NCBI GenBank assembly: GCA_002862785.1
Contig: PKDZ01000025.1
Coordinates: forward strand, 1 to 41,414
Reading direction: 5' to 3'
From: Flavobacteriales bacterium
GTDB lineage: Bacteria > Bacteroidota > Bacteroidia > Flavobacteriales_D > Sanyastnellaceae
Length of the DNA: 41,414 bases
The notes beneath the pieces are model-generated. The model saw only the letters and a program-made list of their open reading frames with translations, was not told where the DNA came from and searched no databases. The translations under genes were made by a program, and so were the position numbers. Shown piece by piece: positions 17,191-25,197 of this stretch (position 1 is its first letter; every line of letters starts with the position of its first letter).

Positions 17191-18678
17191 TCACGGGGTG
17201 TTGTTTGGAAGGTAATGCGCCGCGGTCTTCCTGAATTGTTCGGCTTGATGGTCTGCCCACTCCGGATCCTGCTCCAATGCGGTGGCCATCAGCCGGGCGA
17301 CCTCGGGTGCGGCTTCCATGGCCGCTCGGGCATCAAGGAAGAGGGTCCGGTAGCGTCTGGCGAGGAAATCCTCCACGGTCACGGCCATGTCCTCGCGGAC
17401 GGCGCGGTCGATGGCGGCTTTGAGGTCGCTTGAATCGGTCGGGTGGAGTCCCCGTTCCCCATGGGACATGTTGAGTTGAAGTCCAGTCGTGTTGGCCGGT
17501 TCGAAGGACAGTGCACCGGACCTGGACAGAAAACGCACCGCATCCTCCGCCATCTTTCGATAGGTGGTCCATTTGCCACCACGGACATTGACGAGTCCGC
17601 TGGGCGAGGCCTCGACCTCGTGGCTTCTGGAGAGCTTTGCGGTGCTGTCCCGGCGTCCTTGGATCAGCGGCCGGAGACCGGCAAAGACGCTGCGGATGTC
17701 TTCGTGCTTCAGGTCCAGACCCAAAAAGCGGTTCGCGTGGTCGAGGGCGAATTCAATCTCCTCTTCGAGGGCACGGGGCTCGGCCTGGATGGTGTCCATC
17801 GCGGTGTCCGTGGTGCCGACGAGGACCTTGCCCAACCACGGGACTGCGAACAGGACGCGGCCGTCGTCCGTCTTGGGGATGAGCAGGGCATCGCCACCCT
17901 GGAGCGTGTCGGCGTCGAAGACGAGGTGGATGCCTTGGCTGGGCCTGAGCCGGTCTTCGTGGCCAGCATCATCCAGACGGCACAAGGTGTCGCTGTACGG
18001 ACCGCACGCGTTGATGACGACGCGGCTGTTGAGGGAGAACGCATCGTCCGTCAGCGTGTCGCGCAGCGCCACCCCCCGGATCACACCTTTCGTCTTGAGG
18101 AACCCCTCCACCTGGCAATGGTTGATGAGCGTGGCGCCGCAGCGGGCAGCCGTCCGAGCAATCCCGAGGGCGAGGTCCGCATCGTTGAAGCGGCCGTCGC
18201 GGTATTTCCAGGCGCCGATGACGCCGACCTCTTTGAGGTGGGGGAGTCGCCGAATGATCTCCTTGCGGCCGACCCATTCCGTTCGGCCCCAGCGGTGGCT
18301 CCCGGCCAGCAGGTCGTAGAGCCGGAGCCCAACGCCGTAGTAGAACTGGGCCCAGCGCCGTTTGACGGGAATCAGAAACCCGAAGTCGTCGACGTGGCCG
18401 CCGGCATTGTGCATCAGGCGGTCACGCTCCCGCAGCGCCTCCGCGACAAGCGAGATTTTGCCTTGCTCGAGGTAACGAACCCCGCCGTGGACCAGCTTGG
18501 TGCTGCGCGAGGAGGTGCCGTGTGCGAAGTCATGCGCCTCGACGAGGGCGGTTTTCAATCCCGACGCTGCCGCTTCGAGGGCGATGCCCAGCCCGGTGGC
18601 GCCTCCGCCGACGATGCAGACATCCCACGTGCCCTCGGCACGGAGTCGTTGCATCATGGTGGGGCGGTGCAGGGCCAT
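17191..18678 (-). CDS. glpD: Glycerol-3-phosphate dehydrogenase (FAD-dependent)
   Basis: A 495-residue membrane-associated flavoprotein that oxidises sn-glycerol 3-phosphate to dihydroxyacetone phosphate and passes electrons to quinone. The FAD-binding motif is at residues 24-31 (GGGATGLG), preceded by WDVCIV and followed by the GlpD signature SSRSTKLVHGGVRYLEQG. Further family regions are NACGPYSDTL, PSQGIHLVFD, LVGTTDT, FAGLRPLI and VRGGKWTTYRKMAEDAV. The C-terminal cap domain, about 400-495, is complete. It starts three bases after the glpK stop and ends two bases before glpF, so the three genes form one translation-coupled unit. Confidence 0.95.
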   Translation of the reverse strand: MALHRPTMMQRLRAEGTWDVCIVGGGATGLGIALEAAASGLKTALVEAHDFAHGTSSRSTKLVHGGVRYLEQGKISLVAEALRERDRLMHNAGGHVDDFGFLIPVKRRWAQFYYGVGLRLYDLLAGSHRWGRTEWVGRKEIIRRLPHLKEVGVIGAWKYRDGRFNDADLALGIARTAARCGATLINHCQVEGFLKTKGVIRGVALRDTLTDDAFSLNSRVVINACGPYSDTLCRLDDAGHEDRLRPSQGIHLVFDADTLQGGDALLIPKTDDGRVLFAVPWLGKVLVGTTDTAMDTIQAEPRALEEEIEFALDHANRFLGLDLKHEDIRSVFAGLRPLIQGRRDSTAKLSRSHEVEASPSGLVNVRGGKWTTYRKMAEDAVRFLSRSGALSFEPANTTGLQLNMSHGERGLHPTDSSDLKAAIDRAVREDMAVTVEDFLARRYRTLFLDARAAMEAAPEVARLMATALEQDPEWADHQAEQFRKTAAHYLPNNTP

Positions 18679-18681
18679 GGC

Positions 18682-20181
18682 TCAGCGGTCTTCGGCCCAG
18701 ACGAGGGTGGCGCGCACTGCTCGATTCCAGCGGGCATCGGCCTTCTGACGTCCGGCGTCGTCTAGGGTGGGAGAGAAGGACCGTTCAGCGGTCCATTGTG
18801 CCCCGATGGCATCCATGTCGCCCCAGTATCCCACGGCCAATCCAGCAAGGTAGGCGGCCCCGAGGGCCGTCGTTTCCGTGACCTCCGGGCGAACGACCTG
18901 ACAGCCGAGGATGTCGCTTTGGTATTGCATGAGCAAGTCGTTGACGGTGGCGCCGCCATCGACCCGAAGCTCGGCGATGGGGACTCCGGCATCGGCCTCC
19001 ATGGCGCGCATGACGTCGACGGTCTGGTGGGCAATGCTGTCGAGCACGGCCCGCGCGAGGTGGGCTTGGGTGCTGCCACGCGTCAGCCCGAAGACGGCGC
19101 CGCGGGCGTGGCCGTTCCAATGGGGAGTGCCGAGTCCGGCGAAGGCCGGCACGATGACGACCCCATCCGCATCGTCCACGGAGCCAGCGAGCTCCTCGAT
19201 GTCCCCTGAATTCGCAATCAATCCGAGGCCGTCCCGCAACCATTGGACGGTGGCGCCACCCATGAAGATGCTGCCCTCGAGGGCATAGTGGGTCTCGTTG
19301 CCAATCTGCCAGGCCACGGTGGTCAGCAGGCGGTTCTCACTGGCCACGGCCTTCTTGCCGGTGTTCATGAGCATGAAGCAGCCGGTGCCATAGGTGTTCT
19401 TGACCATGCCCGGGGCGGTGCACTGCTGGCCAAAGAGGGCGCTCTGCTGGTCACCTGCGACCCCGGCGATGGGCGGCGCATGCTCCTCGGACAGGGCGGT
19501 CGCATGGCCGAAGACGCCACTGCTGGCTTTGACCTCAGGCAACACGGAAGCCGGTACGCCAAAGAGATTGAGCATCGCTGGATCCCATGCGAGATCGTGA
19601 AGGTTGTAGAGCAGGGTGCGGGAGGCGTTGGAGGGGTCGGTCGCGTGGACCTCGCCGCCTGTGAGGTGCCAAATGAGGAAGCTGTCGACGGTGCCGAAGG
19701 CCAGTTCACCCTGTTCGGCGCGCTGGCGGGCGCCGTCCACATGGTCGAGGATCCAGGCGGCTTTGGTGCCGGAGAAATAGGCATCCAGCTCCAGTCCGGT
19801 GGACTTCCGGATTCGGGGGGCTTCGCCAGCGTCGCGCAATCGATCGCAGAGGTCGGCGGTGCGCCGGTCCTGCCAGACGATGGCGTTGTGGATGGCCTTG
19901 CCTGTGGCGCGGTCCCATACCACCGTGGTCTCTCTCTGATTGGTGATGCCGATCGCGGCGATGTCCGCCATCGTCAATCCCGCTGACGCCATGGCTTCGC
20001 GGGCGGTGGCCATCTGGGACGACAGGATCTCCTCGGGGTTGTGTTCGACCCAGCCCGGTTGCGGGAAGTGCTGCGTGAACTCCTGCTGGGCCATGGCCAC
20101 CACGCGGCCGGCGTCATCGAAGACGAGGCTACGGCTGCTGGTCGTGCCCTGGTCGAGGGCGAGGATGTACCGGTCGCTCAT
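18682..20181 (-). CDS. glpK: Glycerol kinase
   Basis: A 499-residue FGGY-family kinase that phosphorylates glycerol to sn-glycerol 3-phosphate, trapping it after entry through GlpF. The N-terminal phosphate loop is [12 protein letters not shown] (residues 7-18). Other family regions are [64 protein letters not shown] and [15 protein letters not shown]. The ATG at 20181 is chosen over two upstream ATGs because it overlaps the stop of the upstream peroxiredoxin-like gene as ATGA, a standard coupling arrangement. No glycerol regulator gene (GlpR or similar) is present in the window. Confidence 0.95.
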   Translation of the reverse strand: MSDRYILALDQGTTSSRSLVFDDAGRVVAMAQQEFTQHFPQPGWVEHNPEEILSSQMATAREAMASAGLTMADIAAIGITNQRETTVVWDRATGKAIHNAIVWQDRRTADLCDRLRDAGEAPRIRKSTGLELDAYFSGTKAAWILDHVDGARQRAEQGELAFGTVDSFLIWHLTGGEVHATDPSNASRTLLYNLHDLAWDPAMLNLFGVPASVLPEVKASSGVFGHATALSEEHAPPIAGVAGDQQSALFGQQCTAPGMVKNTYGTGCFMLMNTGKKAVASENRLLTTVAWQIGNETHYALEGSIFMGGATVQWLRDGLGLIANSGDIEELAGSVDDADGVVIVPAFAGLGTPHWNGHARGAVFGLTRGSTQAHLARAVLDSIAHQTVDVMRAMEADAGVPIAELRVDGGATVNDLLMQYQSDILGCQVVRPEVTETTALGAAYLAGLAVGYWGDMDAIGAQWTAERSFSPTLDDAGRQKADARWNRAVRATLVWAEDR

Positions 20182-20738
20182 GGTTTCCATTTGATGTTGC
20201 ACCCCAGAGACGGAACCTGGCCTTCTTCGGACACGGACCCGCTGGCGAGCAGGGTGTCCAAGACGTGGCGGAGGTCGTCACCGGTCACAGGGACGTCGTT
20301 GCCGGGTCGGGCCCCGTCGAACTGGCCGCGATAGACGCACCGCATGTCGGCGTCAAACACGCTGAAGTCGGGGGTGCAGGCCGCCTCGTAGGCCCGCGCC
20401 ACGGACTGGCTCTCGTCGTAGAGGTAAGGGAAGGTGAACCCGGAGTCGGCCGCCAATGCATTCATGTGTTCAGGGCCATCCATCGGGTAGCCCACGACGT
20501 CGTTGCTGGAGATGGCGACCACGTTGACGCCCTTCTCGCCGTACTCGGCGGCAAAGGCCACGAATTCCGGCAGGATGTGGACCACAAAAGGGCAGTGGTT
20601 GCAGATGAACACCACCACGGTGGGGCCGCCGGCCATCAATTCATCCCGCGTCATCACTTGGCCGCTGACAGTGTCGGGAAGCTGGAAGTCGGGGGCCGTG
20701 AAGCCAAGGGGAATTGCGGTGGTGGGGGTGCGGGCCAT
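20178..20738 (-). CDS. Thioredoxin-fold peroxiredoxin-like protein
   Basis: A 186-residue AhpC/TSA-superfamily protein. It has the thioredoxin-like beta strand and active motif [15 protein letters not shown] with C46-x-x-C49, and family segments [43 protein letters not shown] and VYRGQFD. The C-terminal [10 protein letters not shown] is also conserved in this group, which many bacteria carry as a thioredoxin family protein of undefined redox role. There is no signal peptide, so it is cytoplasmic. It sits between the PhnA-like zinc ribbon (20-base gap) and glpK (ATGA overlap). An internal promoter-like TACCTTGA lies about 20 bases upstream, so the redox gene and glp genes may also be transcribed without the upstream four genes. 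Confidence 0.85.
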   Translation of the reverse strand: MARTPTTAIPLGFTAPDFQLPDTVSGQVMTRDELMAGGPTVVVFICNHCPFVVHILPEFVAFAAEYGEKGVNVVAISSNDVVGYPMDGPEHMNALAADSGFTFPYLYDESQSVARAYEAACTPDFSVFDADMRCVYRGQFDGARPGNDVPVTGDDLRHVLDTLLASGSVSEEGQVPSLGCNIKWKP

Positions 20739-20758
20739 GGGTCAATCCGGTGTCGCCT

Positions 20759-20766
20759 TCAAGGTA
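20759..20766 (-). promoter_or_regulatory. Possible internal -7 element (TACCTTGA)
   Basis: On the minus strand, AACGCCTACCTTGA overlaps the stop of the zinc-ribbon gene and lies about 20 bases before the peroxiredoxin-like start. The 12-base core AACGCCTACCTT is identical to the rmuC promoter element (10729-10740 area). No matching TTG/TTC is found 19 bases upstream, so this is weak. Confidence 0.25.
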
Positions 20767-20887
20767 GGCGTTGCTCCGGTTCCGGTTCCGGGTCCCATTG
20801 GTTGCCACATTCCAGACAGACCATCTGGTCCCCATCCCGGTAGGGGTAGGGCCACGAGCACATCGGGCAGACGGCTTGTTCATCCAT
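20759..20887 (-). CDS. PhnA/YjdM-type zinc ribbon miniprotein (42 aa)
   Basis: A 42-residue protein starting MDEQAVCPMC. It has four Cys in two pairs, C7-x2-C10 and C24-x2-C27, spaced like the N-terminal zinc ribbon of PhnA/YjdM proteins (CPxC ... Y-x-Y-x-DG-x-M-x-C-x-EC-x-x-x-W). The usual C-terminal PhnA domain (about 60-70 residues) is missing: the frame ends after EPEPEQRLP, and neither other frame downstream resembles it. The start at 20887 overlaps the PhzF stop by eight bases. An ATG four bases further in, in another frame, gives no such pattern. It may bind zinc or act as a small adaptor. It is either a genuine stand-alone ribbon or an ancient truncation. Confidence 0.7.
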   Translation of the reverse strand: MDEQAVCPMCSWPYPYRDGDQMVCLECGNQWDPEPEPEQRLP

Positions 20888-21680
20888 TCAACACGCTGGT
20901 GCTGAAGGTGAGGCTGTGGCCGCGGACGAGAACGCGGTCGCCGGCGAGGGTGCAATGCAGCTGGCCGCGGCGGGCGGAGCGCTGTTCCGCTTCGAATTCC
21001 ATCATGCCGGTGCGGGTGTTCCAATAGGGAACAAGCGTACAATGGGCCGAGCCTGTGACGGGATCTTCGAGGATGGTGGCCTGCGGGGTGAAGAAGCGGG
21101 AGACGAAGTCGACGTCGTCGCCTGCAGCGGTGACGATGACGCCGCCGTGGCCGAGGTTGATCTGGTCGAATTCGGCGCGGTCGATGGTGATGTCGTCGAG
21201 GGTCGCTTGGTCGGGGTAGACGAGGACATAATCGCGGGCTTTCAGGACTTCAAGCGGGGCGTGGTTGAGCGCGTTGGCGATGGGTTCGGGCAGTGGGGCC
21301 CGCTCAGGAGGGCGCGAGGGCAGGTCCATCTCGAGGCGGCCGTCGTCGGTTTTGCGGACGATCAGGATGCCACTGGCGGAGCTGAAGCGCACCTCGGTGG
21401 CTTGGGGCGTCAGGTGGTGCAGGACAGTGTGGGCGCTGGCGAGGGTCGCGTGGCCGCAGAGGTCCATTTCGATGTCGGGGGTGAACCAGCGGAGGTGGAA
21501 TTGCGCTTCTGGGTCATCCGGGGTCGGCACGATGTAGGCAGTTTCGGCGACGGCCATTTCTCGGGCCATCTGGAGCATCCACGCATCCTCCGGCCAGCTC
21601 ACCATCGGGATGACGCAGGCGGGGTTGCCGCCGAATGGGTCTTGGGTGAAGGCGTGGATGCGGTAGCAGGTCAGATTCAT
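20880..21680 (-). CDS. PhzF-family isomerase/epimerase
   Basis: A 266-residue PhzF-like protein of the diaminopimelate-epimerase fold, which in characterised cases catalyses proton-shift isomerisation without a cofactor. Family marks are the N-terminal HAFTQDPFGGNPACV, the catalytic-type E46 in AVAETAYIV, RWFTPDIEMDLCGHATLASA, and the second-half EDPVTGSAHCTLVPYW. The ATG at 21680 is chosen because it overlaps the upstream stop as ATGA; the frame extends 18 codons further but reads as non-protein. Most bacterial PhzF paralogues have no known substrate. There are no phenazine genes around it, so a role in phenazine synthesis is not supported. Confidence 0.88.
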   Translation of the reverse strand: MNLTCYRIHAFTQDPFGGNPACVIPMVSWPEDAWMLQMAREMAVAETAYIVPTPDDPEAQFHLRWFTPDIEMDLCGHATLASAHTVLHHLTPQATEVRFSSASGILIVRKTDDGRLEMDLPSRPPERAPLPEPIANALNHAPLEVLKARDYVLVYPDQATLDDITIDRAEFDQINLGHGGVIVTAAGDDVDFVSRFFTPQATILEDPVTGSAHCTLVPYWNTRTGMMEFEAEQRSARRGQLHCTLAGDRVLVRGHSLTFSTSVLNG

Positions 21681-22906
21681 CGGTGGTGCAGTGTGGCGGC
21701 GATGTTCCAGAAGTTGAACGTGCTGTCCGTCCACGGCTGGGCGCCGGGGATGGCAATTTCCAAGGTGTGGTCGCCGGCTTCGAGGTTGCCGAGCGGGAGG
21801 CGGAGCGGCTTCACGTCCTCACCCGGGCACCAATTGGAGCGGCTGAGGTCGGAGGAAGCCACGCGCTCCTCGAGGGTGTCGCCGCGGACGACGTAGGTGG
21901 AGGGCCAGAAGCCGCTGGTCGGGTTGAATCGGCGATAGGCGCTGCAGTCGTTCCGCCAGGGCGTCCAGCGTTTCAGGGTGTCGCCATCGAGGAGGAGGAT
22001 GTGCTTTTGCTCGGTGAATTCGTCGCCGCCCGCGTGGCCGCCGTGGCCGGTGGTCAGGAAGTCGAGGGTGGCGCCTTGGGCGGGAGCGTCGAGGGTGAAC
22101 GGGACCGTCAGCGGGCCGTCTGGAAAGGCGGTGAAGGGACGCTGGTCGTGGGCCAACTTGGTCGTGTTGAGCAGTGGACGGGTCCATTGCTCGAGGGCGA
22201 CGTCGCAAGGCAGGTCGCTCTCGTCCATGGTGATGCTCGCGCTGAGGGTGTAGCCTTCCGCCGTCCAGGTGTCGATGTACACGCCCACCCACAGGGTGTC
22301 GGCGTCAGTGAGCCAGGCTTGCATGGGGGAGAGATCCGCGGACCAATGGACGCTGTCGGCCCAGGCGCCCACCGATTCGGGCTTGTAGGCCTGGGCGCGT
22401 TCGGTGTGGCTGAAGTGGCCGACGCCAAAGGGGGTGATGAAGCGCAACAGTTCGAGGGCGGGTTCCCGGTTGGCTTCCGTGGGGCCGGACATAATCCCGG
22501 CGAAGCGGGTGGTGTCGGCGTCGCCGCCGTTCTGCATGCGCTGCAGGTAGTCGCGGCCGGCGCCGTCGGCAAAGGCGAACAGGGTGCCGCTTTTGTCCCA
22601 GGGATCACCGTTGGAGCGCAGGCTGACGTCCAATGTGATGGCGCACTGCCGGTCGCGGTGGGGCAGGGCAATGGGCTTCAGCCGGATGCGGCCCGCATCG
22701 AGGCGGTAGTCGCCGCGATCGGTCAGGACGGAATCCACGGGTCGACCGGGCACGAAGGCAATGGTGTCTCCAGACCACAGGTCCACACCATGGTCCCCGA
22801 GGGCGGGGAGGTTGTTTCTGCTTTGGCAGGAGACGAGCACGCACAGAACGGTGGCCAAGAGACTGAGGCGGACTCCAATTCCAAGGCGGAAGGGCAGACG
22901 GGTCAC
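21677..22906 (-). CDS. PNGase F-like lipoprotein (peptide-N-glycosidase F family)
   Basis: A 409-residue predicted lipoprotein: the GTG at 22906 starts a basic, hydrophobic leader ending in the lipobox CVLVSC. The GTG overlaps the upstream zinc-ribbon stop as GTGA, which decides the start; 55 upstream codons in frame are antisense-like. The C-terminal half matches the PNGase F fold: LDFLTTGHGGHAGGDEFTEQKH, WTPWRNDCSAYRRFNPTSGFWP, then LSRSNWCPGEDVKPLRLPLG and a G-x-HT-x-E strand (GDHTLEIAIPG). Characterised PNGase F enzymes cut N-glycans from asparagine. The DCS and WCPG elements are hallmarks, but I cannot confirm all catalytic acidic residues. It may release glycans from host or dietary glycoproteins at the cell surface. 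Confidence 0.72.
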   Translation of the reverse strand: MTRLPFRLGIGVRLSLLATVLCVLVSCQSRNNLPALGDHGVDLWSGDTIAFVPGRPVDSVLTDRGDYRLDAGRIRLKPIALPHRDRQCAITLDVSLRSNGDPWDKSGTLFAFADGAGRDYLQRMQNGGDADTTRFAGIMSGPTEANREPALELLRFITPFGVGHFSHTERAQAYKPESVGAWADSVHWSADLSPMQAWLTDADTLWVGVYIDTWTAEGYTLSASITMDESDLPCDVALEQWTRPLLNTTKLAHDQRPFTAFPDGPLTVPFTLDAPAQGATLDFLTTGHGGHAGGDEFTEQKHILLLDGDTLKRWTPWRNDCSAYRRFNPTSGFWPSTYVVRGDTLEERVASSDLSRSNWCPGEDVKPLRLPLGNLEAGDHTLEIAIPGAQPWTDSTFNFWNIAATLHHR

Positions 22907-23097
22907 GCGCTGCAGCTCATGTCGGCACCGCAGCAGAGGGGCGACTTGATCTTGCCCTCGCAGGAGGGGCAGCGCGAGACCTGGACGGAAGAGCCGTTGG
23001 GCAGGTCCAGGTGGCCGTTCTCGAGGGGGACGTCGCACTTGGCGCATTGGGCCTTCACGGACATGCCGCATTGGCCGCAGGAATAGGTGGCGTTCAT
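22903..23097 (-). CDS. Small Cys-rich zinc-ribbon protein (64 aa)
   Basis: A 64-residue protein with four Cys pairs or clusters: C7-x2-C10, C18-x2-C21, C43-x2-C46, and C55/C56/C62. The first two pairs fit a rubredoxin-like or zinc-ribbon knuckle (SCGQCGMSVKAQCAKCDVPL) and the third reads SRCPSCEG. It is probably a cytoplasmic zinc-binding protein; the partner is unknown. It opens an eight-gene minus-strand run whose members overlap or nearly touch. Its start is only about 20 bases downstream of the terminator of the GH16 gene, leaving little room for a separate promoter. Confidence 0.7.
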   Translation of the reverse strand: MNATYSCGQCGMSVKAQCAKCDVPLENGHLDLPNGSSVQVSRCPSCEGKIKSPLCCGADMSCSA

Positions 23098-23116
23098 GCC
23101 CTCAATATCGGAAATG

Positions 23117-23146
23117 AAAAAGCCCCGCAGTGGAGACTGCAGGGCT
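23117..23146 (-). terminator. Terminator after the GH16 gene at the end of the glucan locus
   Basis: An imperfect 10-bp stem (23121-23130 and 23137-23146, one mismatch) with a 6-base loop. On the minus strand it is followed by TTTTT (23116-23120). It lies 25 bases beyond the GH16 stop and 20 bases before the zinc-ribbon start, so read-through into the next operon is plausible. Confidence 0.75.
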
Positions 23147-23170
23147 GTTTCGTGTTCGGTTGACTCCCGA

Positions 23171-24352
23171 TCATTGGAAGACGCGGATGTAATCGACGGC
23201 CATGAAGCCCGGGAAGGGCGTGGTGTCGTCCGGGTCGCCAGGCCAGTTTCCACCGATGGCCACGTTCATGATGAAGAAGAACGCGTCGTTGAACGGATAC
23301 TCGTAGCCGTTCATGTTGGCCGGGGTGATCGTGTGGTAGTGCTGGTCGTCGAGGAAGAACTTGATCTCGTCCTCCTGCCATTCGAGGGAGAAGACGTGGA
23401 ACTCATCCGCGAACGTGGCCGGGAACTCGAGGGCCGGGGCGATGACGCCGTTGTACTGGCGCTCCGCATTGTTCGGTCCCCAGTGCACCGTGCCGTGCAC
23501 GAGGCGCGGCTGGTGCCCAACAAGCTCCATGATGTCGATCTCGCCACAGGCCGGCCACCCCACTTGGTCGATGTCGGATCCGAGCATCCAGAGGGCCGGC
23601 CAGATGCCCTGACCGATGGGCAGGATGGCACGGATGTCGACCCGGCCGTATTGGACGTCGTAAATGCCCTGGGTCTTGAGACGGGCGGAGGTGTATCCGC
23701 CGTCGTTCCGGGCGAAGATGTAGCAGCGTCCATCCTGCACCTTGACGTTTTCCGGGCTGTTGGTATAGTTCTGGAGCTCGTTGTTGCCCCATCCCCAATT
23801 TCCATTCCCGAGGTCGTAGGTCCATTTGGACGGATCCGGAGCACCGGGGGTGTCGAATTCGTCGCCCCACACCAGCGTCATGCCGGGGTAGGTGTCCGGT
23901 GTGCTGTAGCCGGCGTCGCTGATCTGGATGCTCGTGTCGTCGTTGCGGATGGTGCCGACGGCCTCCTGGATGTTGTCCCGGAGGTAACCGCCTTCCGGCG
24001 CGCTCAGAGACACGATGAAGTTCTCGTCCGGCTCCAGCCATTCGTCGACAATGATCTCCACCTCGATGGACTTCTTCGTCTCGCCTGGGGCAAACGTGAG
24101 GGTGCCCGAGGTGGCGATGTAGTCTTCGTCTGCGATCGCAGATCCGTCCACGGTGGCATACTGGACGCGCACCTCCTCGGTCTTGGCCTCGTCGATTCTC
24201 ACATCGAAGGAGAAGACGGAGTTGGCCTCGTTCTCGAAGGCGGTCCGGTCATTGGAGAACCGGAACTCGGCGGGCGTCGGCTCTTCGCCTCCTCCACAGG
24301 CGGAGCAGAGAAGGATGGAGGCCACAGGAAAGATCAGCGGGCGCAGGGTCAT
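23171..24352 (-). CDS. GH16 endo-beta-glucanase lipoprotein with Calx-beta domain
   Basis: A 393-residue surface lipoprotein (lipobox LCSAC, C19). Residues about 28-137 form a Calx-beta-type domain (VRVQYATVDGSAIADEDYIATSGTLTF, SIEVEIIVDEWLEPDENFIVSL). The rest is a GH16 beta-sandwich with the catalytic signature GEIDIME at 270-276 (nucleophile E271, acid/base E276), plus WGDEFD, NELQNYT and YNSGR-like GGYTSARLKT. The motif spacing is that of laminarinases and mixed-linkage glucanases that cut beta-1,3-glucan. It is the last gene of the locus and overlaps the PKD lipoprotein by four bases (ATGA), followed by a terminator. Laminarin is the likely substrate, but lichenan or another beta-glucan cannot be excluded. 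Confidence 0.9.
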   Translation of the reverse strand: MTLRPLIFPVASILLCSACGGGEEPTPAEFRFSNDRTAFENEANSVFSFDVRIDEAKTEEVRVQYATVDGSAIADEDYIATSGTLTFAPGETKKSIEVEIIVDEWLEPDENFIVSLSAPEGGYLRDNIQEAVGTIRNDDTSIQISDAGYSTPDTYPGMTLVWGDEFDTPGAPDPSKWTYDLGNGNWGWGNNELQNYTNSPENVKVQDGRCYIFARNDGGYTSARLKTQGIYDVQYGRVDIRAILPIGQGIWPALWMLGSDIDQVGWPACGEIDIMELVGHQPRLVHGTVHWGPNNAERQYNGVIAPALEFPATFADEFHVFSLEWQEDEIKFFLDDQHYHTITPANMNGYEYPFNDAFFFIMNVAIGGNWPGDPDDTTPFPGFMAVDYIRVFQ

Positions 24353-25197
24353 TGTGCGGCGAAGTACAGGGTGAAGTAGCCTTCCCCGTTGGTGCAGTCC
24401 CCGAGTTGGATCGGAGCGGACACCACGAGGCGGTCCTCGGTGAGTTCAACGATGTCGAAGGTCGGACCCGCATCCCACACGCCCATGAACCAGCAGAAGC
24501 CGAATTCATCCTGGGGCAGATAAATCTGGTCCTCGCCATTCAGGCCGGCTCCGTCAAAGAGCAGGTAGGAGAGGACGTCCGGCACGGCGAGCTCGGTCAC
24601 CACGTAGCCCTCGTAGGGATTCACGGTGCCTCCGTTGTTGTCATAGAAGTACTCGCCGTCGGTGGTGAATTGGTAGCTGTCATCGTACTGTTCCGGCACG
24701 AGTCCAGCGACCGGGCTGCTGTACCACTCGCTGCTTCCGGGCTGCGGCCCGACGGAGATCGCCCCGGCCTCGCCAGAGAAGATCCACGTTTTCTGGTTGT
24801 CGCATCCGGTCAGCAGGGCGAGGGTGCCCTCACATGGGAGCTCTACCGTGTTGGCGATGGGCACATTCTGCGAGGCAACGCCGGACCCACCGGATCCATA
24901 AACGGAGTAGGTCACCTCGTAGTCACCCGACTGAGGGTAGAATGTGGTGTCCTGAACGGCGTTGCTGGTCAGGTTGTTGCCGAAATCCCAGAAGTGGAGG
25001 AAACCGTCACCCGCCAGCGACGTGAAGACGACGCGGTTGGAGTCGACGTACGGAGTGGCGGCCGTGTCGACGTAGAGGTATTCCCATTCGAAGGAGGCGC
25101 TGGGGGCGCCCGGCAGGTCGATGCCCTCCTCTTCGATGGGCTGGCATCCGACGGCGGCGATGAGAATCGCCAGGGGGAGGAAATGATGGAAACGCAT
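24349..25197 (-). CDS. PKD-domain lipoprotein, probable surface glycan-binding protein
   Basis: A 282-residue lipoprotein (signal ending AAVGC, C18). Residues about 34-118 form a PKD-like domain, with FEWEYLYVD, FHWDFGNN-like FLHFWDFGNN and DYEVTYSVYG. The second half (about 130-282) contains a CDNQKTWIFSGEAGAI segment and a conserved-looking WYSSP/YFYDNNG region seen in SusE-position lipoproteins of Bacteroidota. In polysaccharide loci the gene after SusD commonly encodes a surface glycan-binding protein (SusE/F or SGBP-B type), and this fits that place by position and architecture. The stop of susD and this start share one base (TGATG). Confidence 0.75.
   Translation of the reverse strand: MRFHHFLPLAILIAAVGCQPIEEEGIDLPGAPSASFEWEYLYVDTAATPYVDSNRVVFTSLAGDGFLHFWDFGNNLTSNAVQDTTFYPQSGDYEVTYSVYGSGGSGVASQNVPIANTVELPCEGTLALLTGCDNQKTWIFSGEAGAISVGPQPGSSEWYSSPVAGLVPEQYDDSYQFTTDGEYFYDNNGGTVNPYEGYVVTELAVPDVLSYLLFDGAGLNGEDQIYLPQDEFGFCWFMGVWDAGPTFDIVELTEDRLVVSAPIQLGDCTNGEGYFTLYFAAQ

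Noticed and set aside
20880-21680. Phenazine biosynthesis role for the PhzF-family gene
   Set aside because: No other phenazine genes are present; PhzF paralogues are widespread with unrelated roles.
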